Below are positions 39,151-48,846 of a DNA stretch of 64,000 nt, one piece after another. This DNA is from an uncultured Lachnospiraceae bacterium (GTDB lineage: Bacteria; Bacillota; Clostridia; Lachnospirales; Lachnospiraceae). The notes under the pieces are model-generated. The model had not been told where the DNA came from, searched no databases, and worked only from the letters and a program-made list of their open reading frames with translations. The translations under genes were made by a program, and so were the position numbers. Where the stretch lies: assembly GCA_947577185.1 (NCBI GenBank), contig CANPUE010000008.1:1-64000 (forward strand), written 5' to 3'. The first letter of the stretch is position 1, and every line of letters starts with the position of its first letter.

Positions 39151-40877
39151 GCCTGAGAATAATAAATCTCCTGATATACTTTACAGTCCGCCAACAGCTC
39201 CTCATGCGTGCCGATTCCCGCCATATGTCCGTCTTCCAGCACGATAATGCAGTCCGCATACTGGATCGACGAAGTTCTCTGCGATACGATGAAGACGGTC
39301 GTTCCGTCTCCCATCCCGCGGATCGCCCTGCGCAACTTCGCATCGGTCGCATAGTCGAGTGCGGAAGCGCTGTCATCAAGAATCAGGATCTCAGGCTCTC
39401 TGATCACCGCCCGTGCGATCGTCAGACGCTGTCTCTGCCCGCCGGAAAGATTTTTTCCTCCCTGCGCGATCGGTTCCAGAATTCCTCCGGGCTTTGTATC
39501 CACAAATTCTTTCGCCTGAGAAATCTCCAGCGCACGGTTGATTTCTTCGTCCGTCGCATCATTCTTTCCCCAGCTTAGATTATCTTTGATATTTCCCTGA
39601 AACAAAACGGCTTTCTGCATGACCATACCGATCTTTTCCCGCAGTTCTTCCATTCCGTAAGTTTTAACGTCCCTGCCGTTAATCTTCACACAGCCTCTTG
39701 TCACATCATAAAACCTTGGAATGAGATGCACCAGCGAGGACTTCCCGGAACCCGTGCCGCCGATAATACCGATCGTCTGTCCCTTCTTCACTTTGAAATC
39801 TATGTCGCTCAAAGATTCTGCGCCCGCGCCGTGATAGGTCAGACCAACATGGTCAAATTCCACGACATACGGACCATCGCCGTCTTCCCCATATACGGCT
39901 CCTTTCTGCGCCGCCCCGCACTGCCATTCCATACTGGAGCGCAGTTCAAAAACATTCTGGATACGATTGGCGCAGGCAAGCGCTTTCGTGATCGTAATGA
40001 TCAGATTGGCCAGCTTCACAAGCTCGATCAGGATCTGTGACATATAGTTGACTAACGCGACTACCTCACCTTGTGTGATATATCCGGTATCTACCCGCAC
40101 TGCACCTGTATAGATCAGTATGATCGTTGCGCCATTGACGATAATGTATGTGACCGGATTGGTCAATGCAGATATCCTGCCGACAAACATCTGCAGGTGA
40201 GTCAACGCACGGTTGCTCTCTTCGAATTCTGTTTTTTCCTGTTCTTCTTTATGAAACGCCCTGATTACCCTCACTCCGGTGAGATTTTCTCTCGTCTTGC
40301 CGAGCACTTTATCGAGCCCTGCCTGTACCTTCTTGTAAAGGGGCATCGTGATCATCATGATCCCGAAGACAACGACCGACAAAAGCGGGATGGTCACGAC
40401 AAAAATGAAAGCAGCTTTTGCATCAATGGTAAATGCCATGATCATGGCTCCGAATACGATAAAGGGAGAACGCAAAAAGAGACGCAGCACCATATTCACA
40501 CCATTTTGTACCTGATTGGCATCGGAAGTCATCCGTGTGATCATCGTGGAAGTGCCGAGCGTATCCATCTCAGAAAAAGAAAGATGCTGAATATGTTCAA
40601 ACAGTGAATGTTTGAGTCCTGCCGCAAAACCGACAGCCGCTTTCGCCGCAAAATACTGTGCCGTGATCGAACAGACCAGTCCGATAATCCCCAGCATAAC
40701 GAGTACCAGCCCCATTTTCAGGACGTACTTCATATCCGAACACGCGATACCGCGGTCGATGACCGCCGCCATGACAAGCGGCACAAACAGTTCAAAGCAG
40801 GCCTCCAGCATTTTAAAAAGCGGCGCCAGCACAGTCTCTTTCTTATAATCCTTTAGAAAAACAAGTAATTTTTTCAT
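39147..40877 (-). CDS. ABC exporter half-transporter with degenerate catalytic residues
   Basis: Walker A GGTGSGKSS, signature LSGGQRQR, Walker B ILILDDSASALD (E to D), switch VSQRTSS (H to Q). Confidence 0.94.
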   Translation of the reverse strand: MKKLLVFLKDYKKETVLAPLFKMLEACFELFVPLVMAAVIDRGIACSDMKYVLKMGLVLVMLGIIGLVCSITAQYFAAKAAVGFAAGLKHSLFEHIQHLSFSEMDTLGTSTMITRMTSDANQVQNGVNMVLRLFLRSPFIVFGAMIMAFTIDAKAAFIFVVTIPLLSVVVFGIMMITMPLYKKVQAGLDKVLGKTRENLTGVRVIRAFHKEEQEKTEFEESNRALTHLQMFVGRISALTNPVTYIIVNGATIILIYTGAVRVDTGYITQGEVVALVNYMSQILIELVKLANLIITITKALACANRIQNVFELRSSMEWQCGAAQKGAVYGEDGDGPYVVEFDHVGLTYHGAGAESLSDIDFKVKKGQTIGIIGGTGSGKSSLVHLIPRFYDVTRGCVKINGRDVKTYGMEELREKIGMVMQKAVLFQGNIKDNLSWGKNDATDEEINRALEISQAKEFVDTKPGGILEPIAQGGKNLSGGQRQRLTIARAVIREPEILILDDSASALDYATDAKLRRAIRGMGDGTTVFIVSQRTSSIQYADCIIVLEDGHMAGIGTHEELLADCKVYQEIYYSQA

Positions 40878-40923
40878 CTGAACGAAAAACCTTTCCTATT
40901 ATGTTTCCTGTTATTCAAGCAAA

Positions 40924-40953
40924 ACAGCAGTTCAACTCTCATTAAACTGCTGT
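40924..40953 (-). terminator. Intrinsic terminator after the LCP gene
   Basis: ACAGCAGTT...AACTGCTGT 9-bp stem with T/A runs. Confidence 0.7.
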
Positions 40954-40959
40954 AACTTT

Positions 40960-42162
40960 TTAATTTACATACTCATCCGTCTGTACGGTGATCTCCTCAC
41001 TGATGCTCACCACCTGTTTAGAAGGCGTGTAATCGCTCTCGTTGTATAAGAGCTTATGAAGTTCTGTCACATTCTCCTCCAGCGTGGTAGGAATAATGCA
41101 CGCTCCTTTGCTTCCGACTGTCGCGTTTGCACGTTCCTGCACAAACGGGAAGCCTTCGGACAGCACGACATTATATTCCGCCACTGTTCCGAGAACACTG
41201 ATGATCTCATTGACATTTAACGAGGTGTTCACGGAAGGAAGCACCGAAGTGACAACTTCACTCAGGGTTGAAAGTGAGGCGCCTTTGGCCTTTACCATCA
41301 TCGCGCCGAGTACATCCCTTTGTCTCTGCGCCCGTCTGAAATCATCACCTTTCGTATAACGGATACGGCAGTAGGCCGTCGCCTGCATCCCGTTTAAGGT
41401 CTGCACGCCTGTTTTGGTTACCGGTATGTAATCAACTCCCAGTTCTTCCGCCATACAGAGCTGATAGTTATTGAGATGGTTGATCTCCGCCTTTGTGACT
41501 TCGATCTCAATCCCTCCCAGAACATCGATCGCTTCGATCAGTCCGCTGAACCCGACTGTCACATAATCCGTAATATCCATGTCCAGGTTAGCGTTTAACA
41601 TATTGATTGCAAGTTCCGGGCCGCCTCTGGCGTATGCGCCGTTACACTTATTATAGCTGTCGTTTCCCAGATTCAGGTAGGTGTCCCGGTAAACGGAAAC
41701 AAGCTTAATCTCATGCGTATCCTGATTGATACTGGCGATGATGATCGTATCGCTTCTTGTTCCCTTGCCAAGCTGGCCGTCTCTGGCGTCCACGCCGAAG
41801 AGGGCAATATTGCGATATCCTTTTAACGGTGCCTTTTCTGCTTTTTGAGACGCGGCATCCTGATCTTTTTCGGCCTCACTCTTGTTATCTGTTGTTTCTT
41901 TCTGCTGCTCTCTTTTCGTCTCTTTTACTTCTTCGTTGATGGTAATCATATCCGGATCAATGTCCGTACGTTCTATCTCACTGGTTGTAGTCGTGATGAC
42001 ATATAATACTCCGATTGCTATCAATAAAATGAGAAATTCCAGGATCAGCAGAGGGATCGAGAATTTAAACTTTCTTTTCGGAGAAGTGTTCTCTTGCATC
42101 TGCCCGGAATCTCCAGAAGTTTCGACGCTCTCAGTCTGAGAGTTTTGCTTCTGTTCGTCCAT
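40960..42162 (-). CDS. LytR-CpsA-Psr (LCP) family protein
   Basis: NIALFGVDARDGQLGKGTRSDTIIIASINQDTHEIKLVSVYRDTYLNL; ATAYCRIRYTKGDDFRRAQRQRDVL. Confidence 0.93.
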   Translation of the reverse strand: MDEQKQNSQTESVETSGDSGQMQENTSPKRKFKFSIPLLILEFLILLIAIGVLYVITTTTSEIERTDIDPDMITINEEVKETKREQQKETTDNKSEAEKDQDAASQKAEKAPLKGYRNIALFGVDARDGQLGKGTRSDTIIIASINQDTHEIKLVSVYRDTYLNLGNDSYNKCNGAYARGGPELAINMLNANLDMDITDYVTVGFSGLIEAIDVLGGIEIEVTKAEINHLNNYQLCMAEELGVDYIPVTKTGVQTLNGMQATAYCRIRYTKGDDFRRAQRQRDVLGAMMVKAKGASLSTLSEVVTSVLPSVNTSLNVNEIISVLGTVAEYNVVLSEGFPFVQERANATVGSKGACIIPTTLEENVTELHKLLYNESDYTPSKQVVSISEEITVQTDEYVN

Positions 42163-42288
42163 AATGACTCCTTCATTTTCCGTACTTTCTGCTTCGCATC
42201 GGATTTATCATATCATAAAAAAATATATTTGAACATACAAAACTGTGGTTTTTTTACAGTTTGTTAAAAATTGACAGGCTCCGAATCG

Positions 42289-43668
42289 CTAAATGATCAA
42301 ATCCATCGCGTCCTGTACGGAAGAAACGCCGATGATTCTGGCGTCACCTGCATTTTTATTTTTCACCTGTCTCAGGCAGACTTTGGGGATAATACAAGTG
42401 GTAAAGCCCATCTTAACCGCTTCCTGAATGCGCTGTTCGATCATGCTGATGCCGCGGACTTCCCCGCTCAGTCCGATCTCTCCAAATGCCGCGGTTTTAT
42501 CATCGAGCGGACGGTTTTTAAAACTGGATGCGATCGCCATCGCGATGCCCAGATCGATTGCCGGTTCCGATATCCTCATGCCGCCTGCCAGGTTGACATA
42601 AGCATCACAGTCTGACATCTGAAGCCCCACCCTTTTTTCAAGGACCGCCATCAGAAGATTGACTCTGTTAAAATCGGTTCCGATCGCCTGCCGCCTTGGA
42701 AAACCGAAATTGGTGCGGCAGACAAGCGCCTGTATCTCGAACAGGATCGGTCTGGTTCCCTCCATGGAGCAGGAAACGATCGAACCGCTCGCCCCCTCCG
42801 GTTTTCCATCCAGCATAAATTCCGACGGATTAACCACCTCAGCCAAACCCTGTTCCTGCATCTCAAAAACGCCGATCTCGTTGGTAGAACCAAATCGGTT
42901 CTTGACGCCCCGCAGGATGCGGTAGGAAGCATGCCTGTCACCTTCAAAATAGAGCACGGTGTCAACCATATGTTCCAGCACACGTGGTCCTGCCACGGTT
43001 CCCTCTTTCGTCACATGCCCCACAATAAAGATAGAAGTGCCCATCCCTTTTGCAAGCTGCAAAAAAACATTGGTCGCCTCCCTCACCTGAGAAACACTTC
43101 CCGGCGCTGAGGAAACCGTCTCCTGGTACATCGTCTGGATCGAATCTATGATTGTGACATCCGGCCTGTGATGGCGCATCGTCTCTTCTATGATTCCCAG
43201 ATTCGTCTCACACAGCAAAAAAAGACTGTCTTCAAACTCTCCGAGGCGGTTGGCCCGGATCTTGATCTGCTTTAAAGATTCTTCTCCTGAAATATAGAGT
43301 ACCTTCCTGCGGTCCGCCGCCATATGCCTGCATACCTGCAGCAGAAGCGTCGACTTCCCGATACCGGGGTCTCCTCCTACTAAAATCAGGGAGCCGGGTA
43401 CAATCCCGCCTCCCAATACTCTGTCCAGCTCCCGCATATGGGTGGACATTCTTTCCTCATCTTTCAGGGCAATCTCCGAAAGCCTGGCCGGTGTCCCCGC
43501 CTCCCGTCTCTCCTTTGCCGTGAGAGACGGGGCTGCGGTCTTTGCGCTTATCTTCTCTTCCACAAAAGTATTCCACTCCCTGCAGCCCGGACACTGTCCC
43601 ATCCATTTGGCGGATTCGTGTCCGCAGTTCTGGCAGTAAAATACTGTGGTCATCTTCGCTTTTGCCAT
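42289..43668 (-). CDS. radA: DNA repair protein RadA
   Basis: N-terminal CxxC zinc finger FYCQNCGHESAKWMGQCPGC; Walker A GGDPGIGKSTLL; KNRFGSTNEIGVFEM. Confidence 0.96.
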   Translation of the reverse strand: MAKAKMTTVFYCQNCGHESAKWMGQCPGCREWNTFVEEKISAKTAAPSLTAKERREAGTPARLSEIALKDEERMSTHMRELDRVLGGGIVPGSLILVGGDPGIGKSTLLLQVCRHMAADRRKVLYISGEESLKQIKIRANRLGEFEDSLFLLCETNLGIIEETMRHHRPDVTIIDSIQTMYQETVSSAPGSVSQVREATNVFLQLAKGMGTSIFIVGHVTKEGTVAGPRVLEHMVDTVLYFEGDRHASYRILRGVKNRFGSTNEIGVFEMQEQGLAEVVNPSEFMLDGKPEGASGSIVSCSMEGTRPILFEIQALVCRTNFGFPRRQAIGTDFNRVNLLMAVLEKRVGLQMSDCDAYVNLAGGMRISEPAIDLGIAMAIASSFKNRPLDDKTAAFGEIGLSGEVRGISMIEQRIQEAVKMGFTTCIIPKVCLRQVKNKNAGDARIIGVSSVQDAMDLII

Positions 43669-43675
43669 AACTTTC

Positions 43676-44086
43676 TTACTTTACGATCCTTACTTTTACT
43701 TCTCCGGCATCTGCAAGTTCCACACTGATGTTGAGTTTGCCGCCCAGATTCGTCTTCATTCTTCCGATGTTGGCATCATTCACGAAAACATCATACTCCG
43801 TGTCATCCTCCAGCCCGACGGTGATCTGTGCATCTTCGTCTCCTTCCACCTGGAAATCCACGCCGTCCTCCCGTTCCACAAAATGGTTCACACTCGTTCC
43901 CGGTACGGATTCATACGCAAACATGCCGTTTTTCTCAAGTTTGGTGATACTCTTGTAGGTTTTTACCTTCAAAAGATCCCCCTGATGCTCAAAATCCTCC
44001 ACCTTTGCTTTTGCATCCAGTCTGTGATTCCCAAAACTGATTGCGCCGTCTGCTTCCGTACGAAGCAATTCCTCTACTACAGCCAT
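43676..44086 (-). CDS. Conserved hypothetical protein
   Basis: MAVVEELLRTEADGAISFGNHRLDAKAKVEDFEHQGDLLKVKTYKSITKLEKNG; between clpC and radA. Confidence 0.75.
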   Translation of the reverse strand: MAVVEELLRTEADGAISFGNHRLDAKAKVEDFEHQGDLLKVKTYKSITKLEKNGMFAYESVPGTSVNHFVEREDGVDFQVEGDEDAQITVGLEDDTEYDVFVNDANIGRMKTNLGGKLNISVELADAGEVKVRIVK

Positions 44087-44129
44087 TGTTCCTCCTCCTA
44101 AGTCTTTATCATTGATTCCCCAATGTACT

Positions 44130-46571
44130 CTATACAACTTTATACACTACTTTTTTGTTTTTTATGCCGGCAGTTACTTTGTCACCGCTTTTTACCGTAC
44201 CGGAAAGAATTTCCTCTGCAAGCGTATCCTCGATTTCTGTCTGGATCGCACGCTTCATCGGTCTGGCGCCCATTTTGGCATCCGTATATTTCTCTACGAT
44301 ATAGTCCTTTAACGCCGGAGAAATCTTCAGGTCAATCTCCATCTGCTCTCTGCATCGCTTTGTCAGTTTCCTGGAAAGCATCGCTATGATTTCTTTCATA
44401 TTGTCGCGGTTTAACGGATGGAATACCATGATCTCATCAATTCGGTTGATAAATTCCGGCTTAAAGATCCGTTTGACTTCCTCCATGACATTGGATTTCA
44501 TCTTATCATAATCCTGCTTTTCGGAAGTGCCGGAAGAAAACCCAAGGTTTTTAGGCTCTATAATCCTCTGCGCTCCTGCATTCGATGTCATGATCAGGAT
44601 CGTATTCTTGAAGCTTACCTTTCGGCCCTTAGAGTCGGTAATATGCCCGTCGTCCAACACCTGCAGCAGAATATTGAACACATCCGGGTGCGCCTTTTCG
44701 ATCTCATCAAACAAAACGACCGAATAAGGATTTCTTCTGATCTTTTCACTGAGCTGCCCGCCCTCCTCAAAGCCGACATAACCTGGAGGAGAACCGATCA
44801 TCTTAGAGACTGAATGTCCTTCCATATACTCCGACATATCCACACGGATCAGCGCGTTCTCCGACCCGAACATAGCTTCCGCAAGCGCCTTGCTCAGTTC
44901 TGTCTTCCCGACGCCGGTGGGTCCCAAAAACAGAAAGGAACCGATCGGCCTGTTTGGATCCTGCAGTCCCACCCGGCCGCGCCGCATTGCCCTTGCCACC
45001 GCTTTCACGGCTTCTTCCTGGCCGATCACCCGCTCATGCAGAATGGATTCCAGCTTCAGCAGTCTCTCACTCTCTTTCTCCGCCAGCTTCTTTACCGGAA
45101 TCCTGGTCCAGAGTGCAACGACTTCGGCTATTTCATTTTCACCGATGACATAATCTTTCTTCTCGCTGTTTCTCTCCATGCGTTCCTGCATGCGGTCGTA
45201 CTTCTTTATCAGCGCGTCCTGCTTTTTGCGCAGTTCCGCCGCCTGTGTGAAAGCTTCCATGCGGATGGAACGTTCGATCTGCAAATCGGTTTTCTGAATC
45301 TCTTCCGCAAGTTCTTTCAGCTTATCCGGCTGCTTTGCACTGTGTAACCTCGCCGCCGCTGCCGCCTCGTCGATCAGATCAATCGCCTTGTCCGGAAGGT
45401 TTCTGTCATTGATATATCTTGCTGAAAATGCCACTGCCGCAGATATTGCTTCGGGCGTAATCGTGACATTGTGGTGTTCCTCGTACTTATAAGCGACCCC
45501 CCGCAGTATATTTTCCGCCTCTTCCAGCGACGGTTCCTCAACTGTCACCGGCTGAAATCTCCGTTCCAGCGCAGCATCCCGCTCGACATACTTGCGGTAT
45601 TCCGCGATCGTCGTAGCGCCGATCAGCTGAATCTCCCCTCTGGCAAGAGAAGGTTTTAAAATATTGGAGGCATCGATAGCGCCCTCCGCGCCTCCCGCGC
45701 CGATGATCGTATGCATCTCATCCAAAAACAGGATGATATTCCCATCTTCTATGACTTCCCGGATCACCTTTTTGATCCGCTCTTCAAACTCGCCGCGGTA
45801 TTTACTGCCTGCTACCATGCCCGATAAGTCTAATGTCATGACCCGTTTGTCCTGCACGGTAAAAGGCACTTCTCCCATCACAATCCGCATCGCCAGACCC
45901 TCCACAACCGCAGTCTTGCCGACACCGGGTTCCCCGATCAGACAGGGATTGTTCTTCGTTCTTCTGCTCAGAATCTGTACAACACGCTGGATTTCCTCTT
46001 CCCTGCCGATCACAGGATCCAGCTTTCCCTCCTTTGCAAGCGCCGTCAGATCCCTGCTGTACTGTTCCAGCGTGGAGGCGCCGCCTCTTTTTTTGTTCTG
46101 TTTTTTGCCCAAATCCTCTTTGTAAAGGGATTTGTCCGCTCCTATCGCCGTCAGCACTTCCACATACAGTTTCTGAATGGAAATGCCGAGTGTATTTAAG
46201 AGCCTGACCGCTACGCTTTCCCCTTCCTTCAACAGTGCGAGCAAAATATGCTCTGTTCCTGTTTTGTCACTCCGAAAGCGGTCCGCCTGTCTGTGTGCCT
46301 CCTCAAGCACTTTCTCCGCTCTCGGGGAATAACCGTCACGCTCCGCAAGCATGACGGTGCTTTCGGGTGCGATCAGATCTTTGATCATCTCTTTTAACTG
46401 ATTCTCCTGTAAACCGCTGTTCGCAAGCACGGTAGCGGCAACCCCTGTGTTCTCTTTCAACAATCCAAACAGGATATGTTCTGTTCCTACATAACTCTGC
46501 CTTAAATTTCTGGCCGCACGCTCGGCCATTGCTAATGCCATCTTCGCCTTATCCGTAAACTGTGGCTGCAT
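44130..46571 (-). CDS. clpC: ATP-dependent Clp protease ATP-binding subunit ClpC
   Basis: [38 protein letters not shown]; two AAA+ modules ([29 protein letters not shown]). Confidence 0.95.
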   Translation of the reverse strand: MQPQFTDKAKMALAMAERAARNLRQSYVGTEHILFGLLKENTGVAATVLANSGLQENQLKEMIKDLIAPESTVMLAERDGYSPRAEKVLEEAHRQADRFRSDKTGTEHILLALLKEGESVAVRLLNTLGISIQKLYVEVLTAIGADKSLYKEDLGKKQNKKRGGASTLEQYSRDLTALAKEGKLDPVIGREEEIQRVVQILSRRTKNNPCLIGEPGVGKTAVVEGLAMRIVMGEVPFTVQDKRVMTLDLSGMVAGSKYRGEFEERIKKVIREVIEDGNIILFLDEMHTIIGAGGAEGAIDASNILKPSLARGEIQLIGATTIAEYRKYVERDAALERRFQPVTVEEPSLEEAENILRGVAYKYEEHHNVTITPEAISAAVAFSARYINDRNLPDKAIDLIDEAAAAARLHSAKQPDKLKELAEEIQKTDLQIERSIRMEAFTQAAELRKKQDALIKKYDRMQERMERNSEKKDYVIGENEIAEVVALWTRIPVKKLAEKESERLLKLESILHERVIGQEEAVKAVARAMRRGRVGLQDPNRPIGSFLFLGPTGVGKTELSKALAEAMFGSENALIRVDMSEYMEGHSVSKMIGSPPGYVGFEEGGQLSEKIRRNPYSVVLFDEIEKAHPDVFNILLQVLDDGHITDSKGRKVSFKNTILIMTSNAGAQRIIEPKNLGFSSGTSEKQDYDKMKSNVMEEVKRIFKPEFINRIDEIMVFHPLNRDNMKEIIAMLSRKLTKRCREQMEIDLKISPALKDYIVEKYTDAKMGARPMKRAIQTEIEDTLAEEILSGTVKSGDKVTAGIKNKKVVYKVV

Positions 46572-46573
46572 GA

Positions 46574-46948
46574 TCAAATTCCTCCATAATCCTCATATAT
46601 TTCATCTATAAGAGCATGTACCTCTTCTCTTGAAATATTCTTACAACAGGCATTTGCAAGAATCACCTGTAAGTCCCCCCTGAGTTCCTCAACAGCCTGA
46701 ATCTTATTGATATCGAGCGCGATAACTGCACCTTTCCTTCGGTCTACTTTCACGAACCCTTCCTGCTTCAACACAGAATATGCTTTATTGACAGTATGCA
46801 TATTGATACCTATGCTCTCTGCAAGCTGTCTGACGGACGGCAGGGCATCCCCCTCCCTGAACCTGGAGGTCGCGATTCCCAGAACAATTTGATTTCTAAG
46901 CTGTAAATAAATTGCCTCGTTACTGTTAAAATCAATTTCTATGACCAT
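46574..46948 (-). CDS. GntR-family regulator (YtrA-like, short)
   Basis: MVIEIDFNSNEAIYLQLRNQIVLGIATSRFREGDALPSVRQLAESIGINMHTVNKAYSVLKQEGFV; 2-nt gap to the clpC ATG. Confidence 0.9.
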   Translation of the reverse strand: MVIEIDFNSNEAIYLQLRNQIVLGIATSRFREGDALPSVRQLAESIGINMHTVNKAYSVLKQEGFVKVDRRKGAVIALDINKIQAVEELRGDLQVILANACCKNISREEVHALIDEIYEDYGGI

Positions 46949-46981
46949 ACTGCCGCCGTCCCTATGCCACCTTTTCGTGTA

Positions 46982-48301
46982 TTATACATCTCTGTCCTTA
47001 TCTTTTATATTCAGAAATTCAAATTCAAACTCATCTTCATCCGCCATGAAGTTCTTTGCCTTTTTCTTGGGCGCCGGCTTTGCCGGCGCAGCATCTCTTT
47101 CACGCGCATCTTCTCTGGACGATGCCGGTCTTGCAGAAGATGTTGTTTTTTTGCGCGCAGGTGCCTGCCCATCCCGCGTCGTGCTCTTTCTTCTGACGGG
47201 TTCATCCCGCTCTTCCCGTTCCTCTCTGCGTCTTACGGGTTCTTTGCTTCTCCTTGCAGGTTCTTCCCTGCGTCTTACTGTCTCTTCCCTGCGTCTTGCA
47301 CGAGGCTCTTCGTCGTCTTCCTCATCCTCATCGTCCTCGTCTTCTTCTTCATCGTCCTCGTCATCATCATATGCATCACGCAGTTTGAAGATCAGAATCG
47401 TCATAACGACCGCAAGAACGACAACCAGTGCAATCAGAACAATGATAACGATCCTCTGTTTGGTGATCGACTTTGCAGCTTCCTCTTCAATCTGTCCCTG
47501 TGCATGCGCCGCTGCCAGAACATCCTCGAGGTTCTGATAGGTTCCATTGCCTTCCCCTGTATAATCATAAAGATACCAGACCCCTGCGCCATCATCATAG
47601 ACTACTTCGTAGCCCGTATGCTGCGGCTGCTCCTCTTCCTGCGGTTCCTGGGGCTGTTCTTCCTGCGGCGGCTGCTCCGGCGGTGCTTCCACCGGCACCA
47701 TTTCCCCGAGTTCTAACAGATCCGAACGGATAAAACCGTTCTTTCCTTCCCCGGATGAACTTGTGAAATTCACATAATACCATATCTTACTATCGCTGCC
47801 GTTGGACTGACCGACCACAGTGACCTGTGTACCGTTTGAAAGACCTTCCACTACGCCGCTGCTCGTGGACGGCGTACTTCTGACCTTGGCATTCGCTACC
47901 TTGACCGTGGCATACTGCGCATCCATCGGGGTCTCTGCCTGAGCCTGCGCTCCGTCAGCCGCGGGTGCCTGCGTCTGCTGCGAATCTGCAGAAGCGCTGG
48001 CGCTCAGCAGATCGGCACGGATAAAACCAGCTGTACCGTTCGCATTCACTTCATACCATCTGGTCCCCGTAGCATCCGTAACGTCGTTAACAATTGTAAC
48101 CGTCGTTCCCTCCGGCACGCTGCCGATTGCCGTACTGTTCATATCCGCCTGCTGCCTGATCCTGGCAGAAGCCGCCGTGATCTTTCCCGTCATCTGCGCA
48201 TGGCTGATGTTCTTTTGTCCCATAAACAGCAAAACTGCACAGACTGCTACAAACATACCCTTTACTAGTTTCCTGTCACTGCGTCTCCAACATTTTTTCA
48301 T
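46982..48301 (-). CDS. SH3b-domain membrane protein with highly charged C-terminal tail
   Basis: Signal/TM, two SH3b repeats (ITAASARIRQQADMNSTAIGSVPEGTTVTIV; VKVANAKVRSTPSTSSGVVEGLSNGTQVTVV), TM RIVIIVLIALVVVLAVVMTILIF, then acidic and Arg-rich tail. Confidence 0.85.
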   Translation of the reverse strand: MKKCWRRSDRKLVKGMFVAVCAVLLFMGQKNISHAQMTGKITAASARIRQQADMNSTAIGSVPEGTTVTIVNDVTDATGTRWYEVNANGTAGFIRADLLSASASADSQQTQAPAADGAQAQAETPMDAQYATVKVANAKVRSTPSTSSGVVEGLSNGTQVTVVGQSNGSDSKIWYYVNFTSSSGEGKNGFIRSDLLELGEMVPVEAPPEQPPQEEQPQEPQEEEQPQHTGYEVVYDDGAGVWYLYDYTGEGNGTYQNLEDVLAAAHAQGQIEEEAAKSITKQRIVIIVLIALVVVLAVVMTILIFKLRDAYDDDEDDEEEDEDDEDEEDDEEPRARRREETVRRREEPARRSKEPVRRREEREERDEPVRRKSTTRDGQAPARKKTTSSARPASSREDARERDAAPAKPAPKKKAKNFMADEDEFEFEFLNIKDKDRDV

Positions 48302-48338
48302 TCTGATACCCTGAATTTTCCTTTCGTTTCTAAAAAAT

Positions 48339-48803
48339 TTATTTATCCCGTATAAATCGTTTTGCACCTTCTTCTGAACCGCCGCGCTCTGATCCGAAAC
48401 CTGCCATCATCTTTTCGCGTTTCTGACGTTCTTTTTCTTCCAATGCCCTGTTGAAAGCAGTCTCGCATTTAGGGCATACCCTTCCCGACCGGATCTGTGT
48501 GCCGCACATCTCACATTTCAGATAGGAATTGGATCCGTCGGCAATCTCCAGACGGGATTCTTTTAACATCGTGCGGATCGTCTTCTGCTTCACGCCTGTT
48601 GCTTCCGCCGCCTGCGCAGCAGTCACCCCTCTGTGCTTTTCTACATAATTCCTCACTTTTCCATAATCATCATAGGCAATGTATCTGCACTTCTCACACC
48701 GATATTCCCCGCACCCCTTAAATACCATGACACCGCCGCATTCGGGGCATACTTTCGGGCGGTTGTACACATCCATATCTGCGAAATCTTTCACATGATT
48801 CAT
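48339..48803 (-). CDS. Zinc-ribbon / HTH protein
   Basis: CPECGGVMVFKGCGEYRCEKCRY; HTH-like VTAAQAAEATGVKQKTIRTML; second ribbon CEMCGTQIRSGRVCPKC. Confidence 0.75.
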   Translation of the reverse strand: MNHVKDFADMDVYNRPKVCPECGGVMVFKGCGEYRCEKCRYIAYDDYGKVRNYVEKHRGVTAAQAAEATGVKQKTIRTMLKESRLEIADGSNSYLKCEMCGTQIRSGRVCPKCETAFNRALEEKERQKREKMMAGFGSERGGSEEGAKRFIRDK

Positions 48804-48846
48804 TTTCCTTCCCCCCTGATTATTTATTACCTACCCACTTTTCACT

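Noticed and set aside
46941-47537. 198-aa + strand ORF with a poly-Ser run
   Set aside because: The poly-Ser is the antisense reading of the acidic Asp/Glu block of the SH3b protein.
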